Assembly (NCBI GenBank): GCA_963730405.1
Contig: CAVSRW010000001.1
Coordinates: 186,001 to 250,000 of the forward strand
Origin: Gaiellasilicea sp963730405
GTDB lineage: Bacteria > Actinomycetota > Thermoleophilia > Gaiellales > Gaiellaceae
Length of the DNA: 64,000 nt
Reading direction: 5' to 3'
Each line of letters begins with the position of its first letter. Position 1 is the stretch's first letter. The notes under the pieces are model-generated. The model had not been told where the DNA came from, made no database searches, and worked only from the letters and a program-made list of their open reading frames with translations. The position numbers and the translations under genes are program-made. Shown one piece after another: positions 1 to 7,851 of the stretch.

Positions 1-551
1 ACGGCCGGATCGAGGACATCCACAAGCCGCTGCTCGTCGACTCGCTCGCGGCGGTCGCGGGCGGCGCGGCGTCGACATCGTCCGCGACGACGTACATCGA
101 GTCGGCGTCCGGTGTCAGCGTCGGAGGGCGCACCGGCTGGGTGGCCGTCGTCGCCGGAGCGCTCTTCTTCCCGTTCATGTTCTTCGCCCCGATCATCGGG
201 ATGGTGCCGCCACAGGCGACGGCGCCGGCCCTGATTCTCGTCGGCTTCCTGATGATGACCGCCCTCACCGAGGCGGAGGAGGACGCAGAGGGGCGCCAGG
301 ACGGCCGGAAGCTGGCCGGGATCGACTTCACCGATCTCGCGATCGGGCTCGGCGCGGCGTTGACGATCATGTTCATGCCGTTCACGTTCTCGATCACGGA
401 CGGGATCGGGATGGGCTTCCTCGCCTACACGATCGCCCGCACCGCCCAGGGACGCGCCCGGGAGATTCACCCCTTCATGTGGCTCGCCTCGGCGATGTTC
501 GTCCTCTACTTCGCGGTGCCTTTCCTTCAGGACACCTTCGACTGGATCTGA
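1..551 (+). CDS. NCS2/AzgA-type purine permease, C-terminal part
   Basis: This is the end of an inner-membrane permease truncated by the window edge; the first whole codon is at position 3. The visible part opens with a Ser/Thr-rich stretch followed by YIESASGV, the hallmark of the AzgA (guanine/hypoxanthine/adenine) branch of nucleobase-cation symporters. About five hydrophobic segments follow, including GALFFPFMFFAPIIGMVP, which is also family-typical. The protein probably imports purines with protons; the exact base cannot be read from this fragment. It ends in a TGA at 549-551, and the next gene begins about 30 bases later with its own promoter-like box. Confidence 0.85.
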   Translation, partial: GRIEDIHKPLLVDSLAAVAGGAASTSSATTYIESASGVSVGGRTGWVAVVAGALFFPFMFFAPIIGMVPPQATAPALILVGFLMMTALTEAEEDAEGRQDGRKLAGIDFTDLAIGLGAALTIMFMPFTFSITDGIGMGFLAYTIARTAQGRAREIHPFMWLASAMFVLYFAVPFLQDTFDWI

Positions 552-572
552 GCGCTCGCGGCTCGGGCGCAC

Positions 573-578
573 TACGCT
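573..578 (+). promoter_or_regulatory. -10 box TACGCT for leaderless gene at 584
   Basis: TACGCT ends 5 bases before GTG 584, matching the TAnnnT spacing seen before many starts in this window. No Shine-Dalgarno sequence is present. Confidence 0.45.
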
Positions 579-583
579 TGCCG

Positions 584-1060
584 GTGGTGCGCCCGATCCG
601 AGCAGTCGCGCTCACGACCGTCGGCGCCGTCGCGGGCTTCATGGCGGCGGCGGCCTTCGTCAAGCGCGCGGTCCCGAGCCGCGGCGACGAGCAGAGCGAC
701 GAGCTCGCGCTGGTCGCCGTCTTCGACGGGATCGAGCTGAAGAGCCGGGCGGCGGCGTTCCGCGGCGGCTCGGTGCTCGCGTGGTACGGCGGCGTGGCGC
801 TCGATCTGCGCGAGGCGACCCTCGCCCCCGGAGCGCATCTCTCGATCCACACGCTCTCCGGCGGGGTCGCAATCCGCGTACCTCCGAGCTGGCGCCTCGA
901 GTCGAGCCTGCAGGCGTTTGCGGGCGGGGTCGACGTGCGCCCCGGCGCCGAGGACCCGGACGCGCCGACACTGACGATCGACGGGAGGGCGCTCTTCGGC
1001 GGGATCGCGATCGGAGCGCGCGTCCAGGGCGGCGACGACGAGGAGCCTCCCGCCACGTAG
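584..1060 (+). CDS. LiaF-like cell-wall stress domain protein
   Basis: A small protein of about 158 residues. It has one hydrophobic segment near residues 8-22 and then a repetitive, glycine-punctuated beta-rich region (FDGIELKSR, FRGGSVLAWYGGVALDLR, GGVAIRVP, FGGIAIGAR). That pattern is the LiaF C-terminal/DUF2154 'toastrack' fold associated with cell-wall antibiotic sensing. An N-terminal membrane anchor with an exposed beta-helix is inferred. The start is uncertain: GTG 584, GTG 587 and TTG 578 are all in frame, and I chose 584 because TACGCT lies 5 bases upstream. The reading frame stays open further upstream, but into the permease gene. The partner it senses for is unknown; no LiaRS pair adjoins it. 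Confidence 0.65.
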   Translation: MVRPIRAVALTTVGAVAGFMAAAAFVKRAVPSRGDEQSDELALVAVFDGIELKSRAAAFRGGSVLAWYGGVALDLREATLAPGAHLSIHTLSGGVAIRVPPSWRLESSLQAFAGGVDVRPGAEDPDAPTLTIDGRALFGGIAIGARVQGGDDEEPPAT

Positions 1061-1063
1061 GCT
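1058..1063 (+). promoter_or_regulatory. -10 box TAGGCT overlapping a stop codon
   Basis: TAGGCT lies exactly 6 bases before GTG 1070. Its first three bases are the TAG stop of the preceding gene, so termination codon and promoter share sequence. Confidence 0.5.
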
Positions 1064-1069
1064 GGCCTC

Positions 1070-2461
1070 GTGGACGAGCTCGCGTTCCTCCCGGCCACGG
1101 AGCACGCGCGCCTCGTCCGGGAGCGCGAGGTCTCGCCGGTCGAGCTCGTCGAGCTCTTCCTGGAGCGGATCGAGCGGCTCGACCCACAGCTCGGCGCCTT
1201 CGTCACGGTCTGCGCCGACGCCGCCCTCGCCGATGCGAGGGCGAAAGCCGACGCTCCGGCGGAGGGGCGGTTCCACGGCGTCCCGATCGCGCTCAAGGAC
1301 CTGGACACGACCGCCGGGATCCGTACGACCTTCTCCTGCGCGGCCTTCGCGGAGAACGTGCCCGACTTCGACCTCGCCCACGTCGCGAAGACCCGCGCCG
1401 CAGGCTTCATCGTGCTCGGCAAGACGAACACGCCCGAGTTCGGCACGACGGCGTTCACCGACTCGCCGCTGAACGGGCCGTGCCGGACGCCGTGGGACCT
1501 CGGCCGCAACGCCGGCGGCTCCAGCGGCGGCGCGGCCGCTGCGGTCGCAGCCGGGCTCGTTGGGATCGCCCAGGGCTCCGACGGCGGCGGCTCGATCAGG
1601 ATCCCCGCCTCGTGCTGCGGCCTCTTCGGGATCAAGGCCTCGCGCGGCCGCGTCTCGAATGCGCCGTTCGTGCCCGGGATCGGGCTCGGCACCACTGGCC
1701 CTCTCACCCGGACCGTGCTCGACGCGGCCGCCTACCTCGACGTCGTCGCCGGGTACGAGTGGGGCGACCCCTTCCCGGCCCCACCGCCCGAGCGGCCCTA
1801 CGTGGACGAGGTCGGAGCCGATCCCGGCCGGCTGCGGATCGCCGTGACGACGGAGCCGCCGATCGCGACTCAGGTCGACCGTGCGAGCAGGGCAGCTGTA
1901 CAAGAGGCAGTCGAGCTGCTCGGCTCACTCGGCCACGACGTCGAGGAGGCCTCGCCGGACTGGGGCGGCCCGGAGCTGATGGAGGACTTCCTCCCGGTCT
2001 GGCAGACGATCCCCGCCCTCTATCCCGTCCCCGACCCGTCGCAGCTCTCAACCCTCAACCGCTGGTATCTCGAAGGCGCGAGCGCCACGTCGAGCCCCGT
2101 CTACGCCGCCGCGATCGGGCGGCTGCAGCTGCGGGCGCGTCGAATCGCCGCACTCTGGGCCGACTACGACCTGCTGCTGACGCCGACGCTCGCGCTCCCG
2201 CCGATGCCCGTCGGCTGGGACACCGAGCCGGATGACCCGCGCGAGCAGTTCGACCGCGCCGCCGCCTTCACGCCCTTCACCGCGGCCTTCAACGTCACCG
2301 GCCAGCCTGCCGTCTCGTTGCCGCTGCACTGGACGAACGACGGTCTCCCGATCGGGGTCCAGCTGGTCGGACCGCCGCTCGGCGAGGCGCTCCTGTTCCG
2401 GATCTCGTCACAGCTCGAGACCGCGCGCCCGTGGCTCGACCGCCGGCCTCCACACGCCTGA
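1070..2461 (+). CDS. Amidase signature family hydrolase
   Basis: A 463-residue enzyme of the amidase-signature superfamily (GatA-like fold) that hydrolyses amide bonds. The Ser-cisSer-Lys triad is readable: Lys76 in IALKD, cis-Ser151 in GGSSGG and nucleophile Ser175 in GGGSIRIPAS, spaced as in characterised members. The length suits stand-alone amidases. No gatB or gatC lies nearby, so a role in tRNA-Gln amidation is unlikely, and the substrate cannot be deduced. The GTG start is fixed by the TAGGCT box 6 bases upstream and by homology starting near LAFLPA. It converges on the SAM-hydroxide adenosyltransferase gene. Confidence 0.88.
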   Translation: MDELAFLPATEHARLVREREVSPVELVELFLERIERLDPQLGAFVTVCADAALADARAKADAPAEGRFHGVPIALKDLDTTAGIRTTFSCAAFAENVPDFDLAHVAKTRAAGFIVLGKTNTPEFGTTAFTDSPLNGPCRTPWDLGRNAGGSSGGAAAAVAAGLVGIAQGSDGGGSIRIPASCCGLFGIKASRGRVSNAPFVPGIGLGTTGPLTRTVLDAAAYLDVVAGYEWGDPFPAPPPERPYVDEVGADPGRLRIAVTTEPPIATQVDRASRAAVQEAVELLGSLGHDVEEASPDWGGPELMEDFLPVWQTIPALYPVPDPSQLSTLNRWYLEGASATSSPVYAAAIGRLQLRARRIAALWADYDLLLTPTLALPPMPVGWDTEPDDPREQFDRAAAFTPFTAAFNVTGQPAVSLPLHWTNDGLPIGVQLVGPPLGEALLFRISSQLETARPWLDRRPPHA

Positions 2462-2472
2462 CCGCAGAAGAG

Positions 2473-2513
2473 AAGGACGTCCGGGACGGAATGACCGCTC
2501 CGCGAACGTCCTT
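2473..2513. terminator. Inverted repeat between convergent genes
   Basis: AAGGACGT at 2473-2480 pairs perfectly with ACGTCCTT at 2506-2513. A second perfect palindrome, GCAGCCGCGGCTGC, follows at 2536-2549. Both lie in the 91-base gap between converging genes and could terminate transcription from either side. The first loop is long and there is no T-run, so this is tentative. Confidence 0.4.
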
Positions 2514-2552
2514 GTGGCGCGGAGACTTACAGACCGCAGCCGCGGCTGCAAC

Positions 2553-3356
2553 TTAGATGCTGCCGACGTTGATCCGGATCGGTTGACCAATGCGCGCGTG
2601 CAGCATCTCGGCCGCGTTGCCACTACTGATCGCGAGCGACATGTTCCGGTAGCTGTCCTCGTAGAGCATGATGTCGCCCGGCCGGGCGTCCGCGAACGTC
2701 CGCGCCGCGACGGCGTAGACCCGCTCGCCGCCGAGGTCGAGCTCCACCCGCGTCCCCGGCACGATCCCCGCCTCGTTGATGTGGTCGCGCGTCAGGTTGA
2801 GGGCGACGTTGCCGAACGAGTCGACGTAAAGGATCGTCGCGATGATCCGGTCGGCGCGCAGCTCCGGCTGCGGCAGGTCAAGCCGGACGAGCGCGTCGGG
2901 GTCGACCGGCGGCCCGAGCTCGTCGATCGCGACGCCGGCTGCGAGATGCGCGGCCGCCGGCGCGAAGAGGTCGCGGCCGTGAAAGGTGCGGGAGATCGAG
3001 TCGAGCGCATAGTCCGGATTCGCGAGCTCGTGCGCTGCCTCGATCCCAGCACGCTCCGCCGCCGGGAGCAGGAGGCCGTTGTCGGGGCCGACGAAGCAGC
3101 GGCCATCCCGGTCGCGCAGCGCGAGCGGCCGGCGCGAGCCGCCGACACCGGGATCGATGACGGCGAGGTGGCTCCCGACCGGCATGTACCGGATCGTATT
3201 CGCGAGCACCAGGGCTCCCTGCAGGATCTGCTGCCGCGGGATCCCGTGCGTGATGTCGATGATCTGCGCCTCCGGCGCAATCCGCTTGATCACACCGTGG
3301 CAGGTTCCGACGAAGTCGTCCTGGAGCCCGAAGTCGCTCAGGAAGGTGACGAACAC
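2553..3356 (-). CDS. SAM hydroxide adenosyltransferase (DUF62)
   Basis: A 267-residue member of the DUF62 family. These enzymes use water/hydroxide to split S-adenosylmethionine into adenosine and methionine, and are relatives of chlorinase and fluorinase. Family-typical stretches are TFLSDFGLQDDFVG at the N-terminus, IDITHGIPRQ, the AVIDPGVGGSRRP segment, VGPDNGLL, and YVDSFGNVALN toward the C-terminal domain. The GTG at 3356 is the only start that places TFLSDFG at residues 3-9; the frame stays open much further upstream but has no homology there. It overlaps hemD by 19 bases, so it is the last gene of the haem/cytochrome operon. Why SAM breakdown belongs there is unknown. Confidence 0.88.
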   Translation of the reverse strand: MFVTFLSDFGLQDDFVGTCHGVIKRIAPEAQIIDITHGIPRQQILQGALVLANTIRYMPVGSHLAVIDPGVGGSRRPLALRDRDGRCFVGPDNGLLLPAAERAGIEAAHELANPDYALDSISRTFHGRDLFAPAAAHLAAGVAIDELGPPVDPDALVRLDLPQPELRADRIIATILYVDSFGNVALNLTRDHINEAGIVPGTRVELDLGGERVYAVAARTFADARPGDIMLYEDSYRNMSLAISSGNAAEMLHARIGQPIRINVGSI

Positions 3357-3970
3357 GCGGCGGAGCCTATCGCCGCGAGCAGACCCGCGAGGTCGTGCGT
3401 CGCCGCTTCGCGCACCACCTCGACTCCCGCCTCCCGCGCCGCCTCGGTCGTCTGAGGGCCGATCGTCACCGCGGGGATGTCGACGCCGAGACGGCCGAAC
3501 GCCCGCGCCGCGGACGCCGAGGCGAGCACGACGAGGTCGCCGTCGGGCGGCACCTCCGGCGTCAGCTGGCGCGTCCGGTAGAGCGGCACGAAGTCGGCGC
3601 CGAGCTCGTCGACGAGCAGGCGCCGCGCGCCCTCCGCGCCGGCGAAGAGGACGCGGCCGGCCGGCCGAGGTAGCTCTGCGAGCAGCCCCTCCTGCGTCGA
3701 GACCGCGGGAACGAGGTCGGCGCCACCGAAGGCGTCCGCCGTCGCCGCCCCGATCGCCGCGACGCGGGCGGGCGTGCCGGTGAGGCGCCGCCGCAGCTCG
3801 CGGGCGCCGTTGACGCTCGTGACGATCACCCAGTCGTAGCCCGAGACGTCCACGGACTCGTCCCCCAGCGACTCGACCTCGAGCAGGGGGCAGTGGACGA
3901 TCTCGTGCCGCAGGGCGACGAGCCCCCGAACGAGCTCCTCCTCCTGACCGAGCGGCCGGGTGACGATCAC
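3338..3970 (-). CDS. hemD: Uroporphyrinogen-III synthase
   Basis: This 210-residue protein should close and invert hydroxymethylbilane to uroporphyrinogen III in the cytoplasm. Family sequence is poorly conserved, but the expected cues are present: MIVTRP at the start, WVIVTSVNGAREL, a PLYRT motif linking the two lobes, and a TIGPQTTEAAREAGVEV segment near the C-terminus that matches the GxxTxxxxxxxG pattern. Position confirms it: GTG 3970 lies 3 bases after the hemC stop and the gene overlaps the downstream DUF62 gene. The short PSxxSSPS-type tail is unremarkable. Confidence 0.88.
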   Translation of the reverse strand: MIVTRPLGQEEELVRGLVALRHEIVHCPLLEVESLGDESVDVSGYDWVIVTSVNGARELRRRLTGTPARVAAIGAATADAFGGADLVPAVSTQEGLLAELPRPAGRVLFAGAEGARRLLVDELGADFVPLYRTRQLTPEVPPDGDLVVLASASAARAFGRLGVDIPAVTIGPQTTEAAREAGVEVVREAATHDLAGLLAAIGSAACSSPS

Positions 3971-3973
3971 TCT

Positions 3974-4810
3974 TCACGAGACGAACGCGAGCAACTCACG
4001 CGCGACGGCGTCGGGATCGTCACCGGTCCGTCGCTCGATCCAGGCACCGTCCTCGTCCGCGACCAGCGCGGTCAGGAAGGCGCCGTCGTGGAACGCCGCC
4101 ACCGGCGCGAGGCAGCCGCCGCCGACCAGGGCGACGCAGCGCCGTTCGGCCTCGACCCGCCGCCGTGTCTCGGGATCGTCGGCCGCAGCCACGAGCCGCT
4201 CCTCGCCGGCGCGGACCTGGAGCGCGAGCGCTCCCTGACCCGCCTCGGGCAGGAGCTCCGCCGGGTCGAAGCGACTGCCGATCTCGGCATCGAGCCCGAG
4301 CCGGTCGAGGCCGCATGCCGCCAGCACGACCGCGTCGAGCCCACGCTCGCCGCGCTTGCGAAGCCGCGTGTCGATGTTGCCTCGGAGCGGCTCGATCGAG
4401 AGTGTCGGCTCGAGCGCCAGCAGCTGCGCGCGGCGCCGGACCGATGCCGTCCCGATCCGCAACCCCGGCCGGAGCTCGCTCACGCCGCAGAGTGCGTCCC
4501 GCGGATCCTCGCGCGGCGGGTAGGCGCCCACCGCGAGACCCTCGGTGTCGGTCGAGGTCATGTCCTTGGCGGAGTGGACGGCCACGTCGATGCGACCTTC
4601 GAGCAGCGCCTCCTCGAGCTCCTTGACGAAGACGCCGCGGGCGCCGATCTCGCCGAATGGCTTCGAGCGATCGCGGTCGCCGGCCGTCGTGATCGGCACC
4701 AGCGCGATCTCGATCGAAGCTCCCCCAGATGCCGCGCGAAGCCGGTCGGCCGCCTGCTCCGCCTGGGTGAGCGCGAGCCTACTGCCGCGGGAGCCGACGC
4801 GGATGAGCAC
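3974..4810 (-). CDS. hemC: Hydroxymethylbilane synthase
   Basis: Porphobilinogen deaminase of about 278 residues, which joins four porphobilinogens into hydroxymethylbilane. From the GTG at 4810, the IRVGSRGSRLAL opening, catalytic Asp83 in VHSAKDM, and Cys233 in GGGCLAPVAA (attachment site of the dipyrromethane cofactor) are all present. An upstream in-frame GTG at 4864 would add 18 residues not found in the family, so 4810 is preferred. A 126-base gap separates it from hemA, the only sizeable gap in this operon. Nothing obvious, such as a hairpin or promoter, is visible in that gap. Confidence 0.93.
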   Translation of the reverse strand: MLIRVGSRGSRLALTQAEQAADRLRAASGGASIEIALVPITTAGDRDRSKPFGEIGARGVFVKELEEALLEGRIDVAVHSAKDMTSTDTEGLAVGAYPPREDPRDALCGVSELRPGLRIGTASVRRRAQLLALEPTLSIEPLRGNIDTRLRKRGERGLDAVVLAACGLDRLGLDAEIGSRFDPAELLPEAGQGALALQVRAGEERLVAAADDPETRRRVEAERRCVALVGGGCLAPVAAFHDGAFLTALVADEDGAWIERRTGDDPDAVARELLAFVS

Positions 4811-4936
4811 AGCTTCGCCGCGATCCGGGTCTCGACTCGCCGCAGCCGCGCACCCCGGTCGCACTGGTCGGCCGGATGCGCACGAAGGCGGTGGGCACCT
4901 GCAGCGGCAGCGGCCGGCCGGTCAGAAATCGCGTGT

Positions 4937-6175
4937 TCAACGCCGCCGCTCCTCCTCTCCGAGCCCGAACAGGTGCCTCACGACGTCAGCATAGACCACC
5001 CCATCGGCTGCCGCGGCCGCCTCTTTCATGCGGATCGTGGGCAGGTGCAGGAGCTTTGCGAGGATCTGTGACGTGACCGACTCGACGTGCTGTCGCTCGC
5101 GCTCAGACAGTCGTCCGCCTGCACGTGCGAGCTCGCTGTCGCGGATCTCCTCGGCCAGCGCGCGCAGCGACACGATCGTCGGGACGACGTCCAACGCGGC
5201 TTGCCACTCGCGGAAGCGATCGGCCTCCTCGGCGACGAGCCGCTCCGCCTGCGCCGCTTCGCCGCGGCGGCCGGACAGGGTCTCCTGGACGACGGCCTCG
5301 AGATCGTCGACGTCGTAGAGGAAGCAGCCGTCGAGCCCGTTGATGGCCGGGTCGAGGTCGCGCGGCACCGCAAGATCGACGAGCAGGAGCGGGCGTCCCT
5401 TGCGCGCCTTCAGGGCCGCTCCGACGACAGCGCGTCCGAGGACGTGGCCGGAAGCGCTGGTCGCCGAGACGACGACATCGACCCGCTCGAGCTCGCCGGC
5501 GACCGCATCGAGCGCGAGGGCCTCTGCGCCGAGGCTGCGCGCCAGATCCTCGCCGTGGGCGAGCGTCCGGTTGGCGACGACGGCGACAACCGCTCCGCGC
5601 GAGACGAGGTTGCGTGCCGTTGCCTCGCTCATCTTCCCCGCGCCAAGCACGAGCACGCGCCGGCCGGACAGGTCGTCGAACACCTGCTGGGCCAGCGCGG
5701 CGGCCGCCGACGGCACCGAGGCCGGGCTCTCGTTGATGGCTGTCTCGAGCCGGACCCGACGGCCGACGTGGAGCGCCTGCCGAAAGAGCTTGTCGAGAAA
5801 CGGCCCCGGCGAGCCGGCCTCGAAAGCGCTTCGAACCTGCCCGAGGATCTCCCCCTCGCCCGGGACGAGCGAGTCGAGCCCGGCGGCGACGCGGAACAGG
5901 TGCAAGGCGGCGGCCTCGTCGCGAAGCCGGTACAGGGCGGCGGCGAGATCGTCCCTGCGCTCACCCGCAAGGCCGGCGAGCGTCTCGACGGCGAGCTCCT
6001 CGGCATGCTCGTCCTGGACGAGGTAGAGCTCGGTCCGGTTGCACGTCGAGAGCACGACCGCCTCCCCGTCGAGCCCGGCGGCCAGCGCCCGGCACGCGTC
6101 GAGGTCGAGCGCAACCCGCTCGCGCAGCTCGATCGGGGCCTTGTGGTGCGACACGCCGGCGAGGGTCAGCTTCAT
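4937..6175 (-). CDS. hemA: Glutamyl-tRNA reductase
   Basis: A 412-residue enzyme that reduces glutamyl-tRNA(Glu) to glutamate-1-semialdehyde with NADPH, the first step of C5 tetrapyrrole synthesis. Diagnostic features are GVSHHKAP at residues 7-14, catalytic Cys45 in LSTCNRTELY, the GEGEILGQV segment, and the nucleotide-binding GAGKMSEATARNL stretch. Its start overlaps the hemX stop by 4 bases. The hemX-hemA-hemC-hemD grouping resembles the Bacillus hem operon with hemX moved in front. The N-terminus matches family starts, so ATG 6175 is secure. Confidence 0.95.
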   Translation of the reverse strand: MKLTLAGVSHHKAPIELRERVALDLDACRALAAGLDGEAVVLSTCNRTELYLVQDEHAEELAVETLAGLAGERRDDLAAALYRLRDEAAALHLFRVAAGLDSLVPGEGEILGQVRSAFEAGSPGPFLDKLFRQALHVGRRVRLETAINESPASVPSAAAALAQQVFDDLSGRRVLVLGAGKMSEATARNLVSRGAVVAVVANRTLAHGEDLARSLGAEALALDAVAGELERVDVVVSATSASGHVLGRAVVGAALKARKGRPLLLVDLAVPRDLDPAINGLDGCFLYDVDDLEAVVQETLSGRRGEAAQAERLVAEEADRFREWQAALDVVPTIVSLRALAEEIRDSELARAGGRLSERERQHVESVTSQILAKLLHLPTIRMKEAAAAADGVVYADVVRHLFGLGEEERRR

Positions 6176-6939
6176 GCGAAGTGTGTGATCGGGAGGACGA
6201 TGGCCACGAGCACGAAGCCGGCGAGGTTCAGGAGGGCCGCCCGGCGGCCGCGCCAGCCCTCGTGGCGGACGACCAGCAGGCCCGCGTAGGTGGCGAGGAT
6301 CAGGAACGTCACCGCCATCGCGGCGTCGAAGTCGCCGCGCTCGAAGCTGGCCGCGCCGACGCCGATCCCGACCGTCAGGACGACAACGGCTCCGAGCACC
6401 GTGCGCGCCGCAATCCGGTCGAGCGCGTCGAGCGGCGGCATCCGCACGCGGAGCACGCGCCGCTCGTGGCGCTTCAGCCGCCGTTCCTGCCAGAGGTAGA
6501 GCGCCGCCATGCAGGCCGCCAGGGTGAGGCCGGCGAAGCCCGCAAGCATGAGAGCGGCGTGCGTGGCGAGCACGACCCCCGAGCGGTCACCTTCGTCGAG
6601 TGCGGTCCCACCGCCCGCCCACGCGAGCGCGAGCAGCACAGCCGCCACCGGCATCACGGTCAGCCCGAGCAGCCGGAACCGGGGAGTGCAGCCCCAGATC
6701 AGGTACGCGCCGACGACGAGCCAGACGAAGAGGTTGAGCGCACCGGCCCAGGTGCCCCAGGGAAAGCCCTCGGCGGACACGAACTGCCCGACGAGGAGCG
6801 CCGTCTGGGCCAGCCATCCCAGCCTGACACCCCAGGTCGCGAGACGTCCGGCGAGGCCCGGCCCTCGCAGCTCGCCCGCGTAGGCAAAGGCCGCCTCGCC
6901 GTAGGCCAGCAGCGCCGGGACGACGAGGAACTCAGCCAT
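6172..6939 (-). CDS. hemX: HemX/CcsA-type cytochrome c assembly membrane protein
   Basis: A 255-residue integral membrane protein with about eight predicted hydrophobic helices. The WGTWAGALNLFVWLVVGAYL segment corresponds to the tryptophan-rich haem-handling region of the CcsA/CcmC/HemX superfamily, in weakened form. In Bacillus HemX lowers the cellular level of HemA, and here the gene overlaps hemA by 4 bases, which supports a role in balancing haem supply. Immediately upstream sits ccmD with an 8-base overlap. A true CcsA (system II) role is less likely because system I Ccm genes precede it. Confidence 0.75.
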   Translation of the reverse strand: MAEFLVVPALLAYGEAAFAYAGELRGPGLAGRLATWGVRLGWLAQTALLVGQFVSAEGFPWGTWAGALNLFVWLVVGAYLIWGCTPRFRLLGLTVMPVAAVLLALAWAGGGTALDEGDRSGVVLATHAALMLAGFAGLTLAACMAALYLWQERRLKRHERRVLRVRMPPLDALDRIAARTVLGAVVVLTVGIGVGAASFERGDFDAAMAVTFLILATYAGLLVVRHEGWRGRRAALLNLAGFVLVAIVLPITHFA

Positions 6940-7084
6940 CGGCTCGGCGCTGCCGGGCCAGCTCCGCGAGCTCGCCGGTCTCGCGCTCGAGCCGGGACAG
7001 CTTCGCGGCGATGATCGCGACGTAGACGAGCAGGGTCACGAAGACGACCGCGTAGGCCGCGACGACGTAGTCGCTCTGGCTCAC
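6932..7084 (-). CDS. ccmD: CcmD-like haem-export accessory peptide
   Basis: A 50-residue peptide with one N-terminal transmembrane helix (VVAAYAVVFVTLLVYVAIIAA), followed by a charged tail rich in Arg and Glu (KLSRLERETGELAELARQRR). This is the architecture of CcmD, which links haem-loaded CcmE release to CcmABC. It is short enough to be missed by gene finders. GTG 7084 overlaps the ccmC stop in a GTGA, and its 3' end overlaps hemX by 8 bases. The assignment rests on shape and position rather than conserved residues. Confidence 0.75.
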   Translation of the reverse strand: MSQSDYVVAAYAVVFVTLLVYVAIIAAKLSRLERETGELAELARQRRADG

Positions 7085-7851
7085 GATCCCCGCTCCGGCC
7101 CCGGCAAAGCCGGGACCTGCGCTCCTGGCGGCTCCGTCAAGCCTACGCCGCTGAGTGCTTCGCGCAGCTCGCGGAGGTTGCCGTCCAGCCGCTTGCCGAG
7201 CAGCTCGACCCGGTAGAGCGTGTAGGCGAGGAGGCTGATCGCAAGCCAGCTGACGCAGAAGGCGAAGAACATCGTCCCCGTCATCTGCGGCCCGTCGCGC
7301 GTGAACGTCGTCGGATGGATGAAGTCCTCGGCGAGACGGATCGCGAAGAAGCTGACCGGGATCAACGCCACGCCGAAGAGCGCGTAGACGGCGGAGACGT
7401 TCGCCCGGCGCGGGCCTTCCTCGATCGAGAAGCGGAGCATGAAGTACGCCGAGTAGAACAGGAAGAGGACGAGGAAGAGGACGAGCTGGTTCGAGTCCCA
7501 CACCCACCAGTGCCCCCACGACGCTTTCGCCCAGATCGACCCCGTCGCGAGGGTCAGCGCGCCGAAGATCGTTCCCTGGTGGACGGCGACGTAGCTCTCG
7601 AGGTCGTACCGCTCCTCGCGCGTCCAGAGCAGGCGGAGCGCCTTCCACGCGCCCCAGCCGAAGCAGGCGTACGCGGTCAGCGCGATCGGGACGTGGAAGT
7701 AGAAGATCCGCTGCGAGATTCCCTGGTCGGCGTCCTCCGGAGCGACCCAGAACGCGAGCACGATCGCCAGCCCGACGAGCGCCGCGGAGAGCGCCGCGAG
7801 CGCCGGAACCGAGACGAGAGAGAACCTGCTATTCCGAGACGACGTACTCAA
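7081..7851 (-). CDS. ccmC: Cytochrome c maturation protein CcmC
   Basis: A 256-residue, six-helix inner-membrane protein that delivers haem to CcmE during cytochrome c maturation. The WWD signature is clear in WGHWWVWDSNQ, flanked by haem-ligand histidines in IFYFHVP and DFIHPTTF. The final ~40 residues are a hydrophilic extension not usual for the family. The gene overlaps ccmB by 23 bases and ccmD by 4. CcmE, CcmF and CcmH are not in this window. Confidence 0.92.
   Translation of the reverse strand: MSTSSRNSRFSLVSVPALAALSAALVGLAIVLAFWVAPEDADQGISQRIFYFHVPIALTAYACFGWGAWKALRLLWTREERYDLESYVAVHQGTIFGALTLATGSIWAKASWGHWWVWDSNQLVLFLVLFLFYSAYFMLRFSIEEGPRRANVSAVYALFGVALIPVSFFAIRLAEDFIHPTTFTRDGPQMTGTMFFAFCVSWLAISLLAYTLYRVELLGKRLDGNLRELREALSGVGLTEPPGAQVPALPGPERGS

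Noticed and set aside
475..1903. Long minus-strand open frames opposite the LiaF-like and amidase genes
   Set aside because: Their translations are Arg/Pro/Ser-rich and repetitive, as expected for antisense reading of GC-rich codons, and lack domains.
4811..4936. A riboswitch or attenuator in the hemA-hemC gap
   Set aside because: No convincing stem, T-run or conserved element is visible in these 126 bases.
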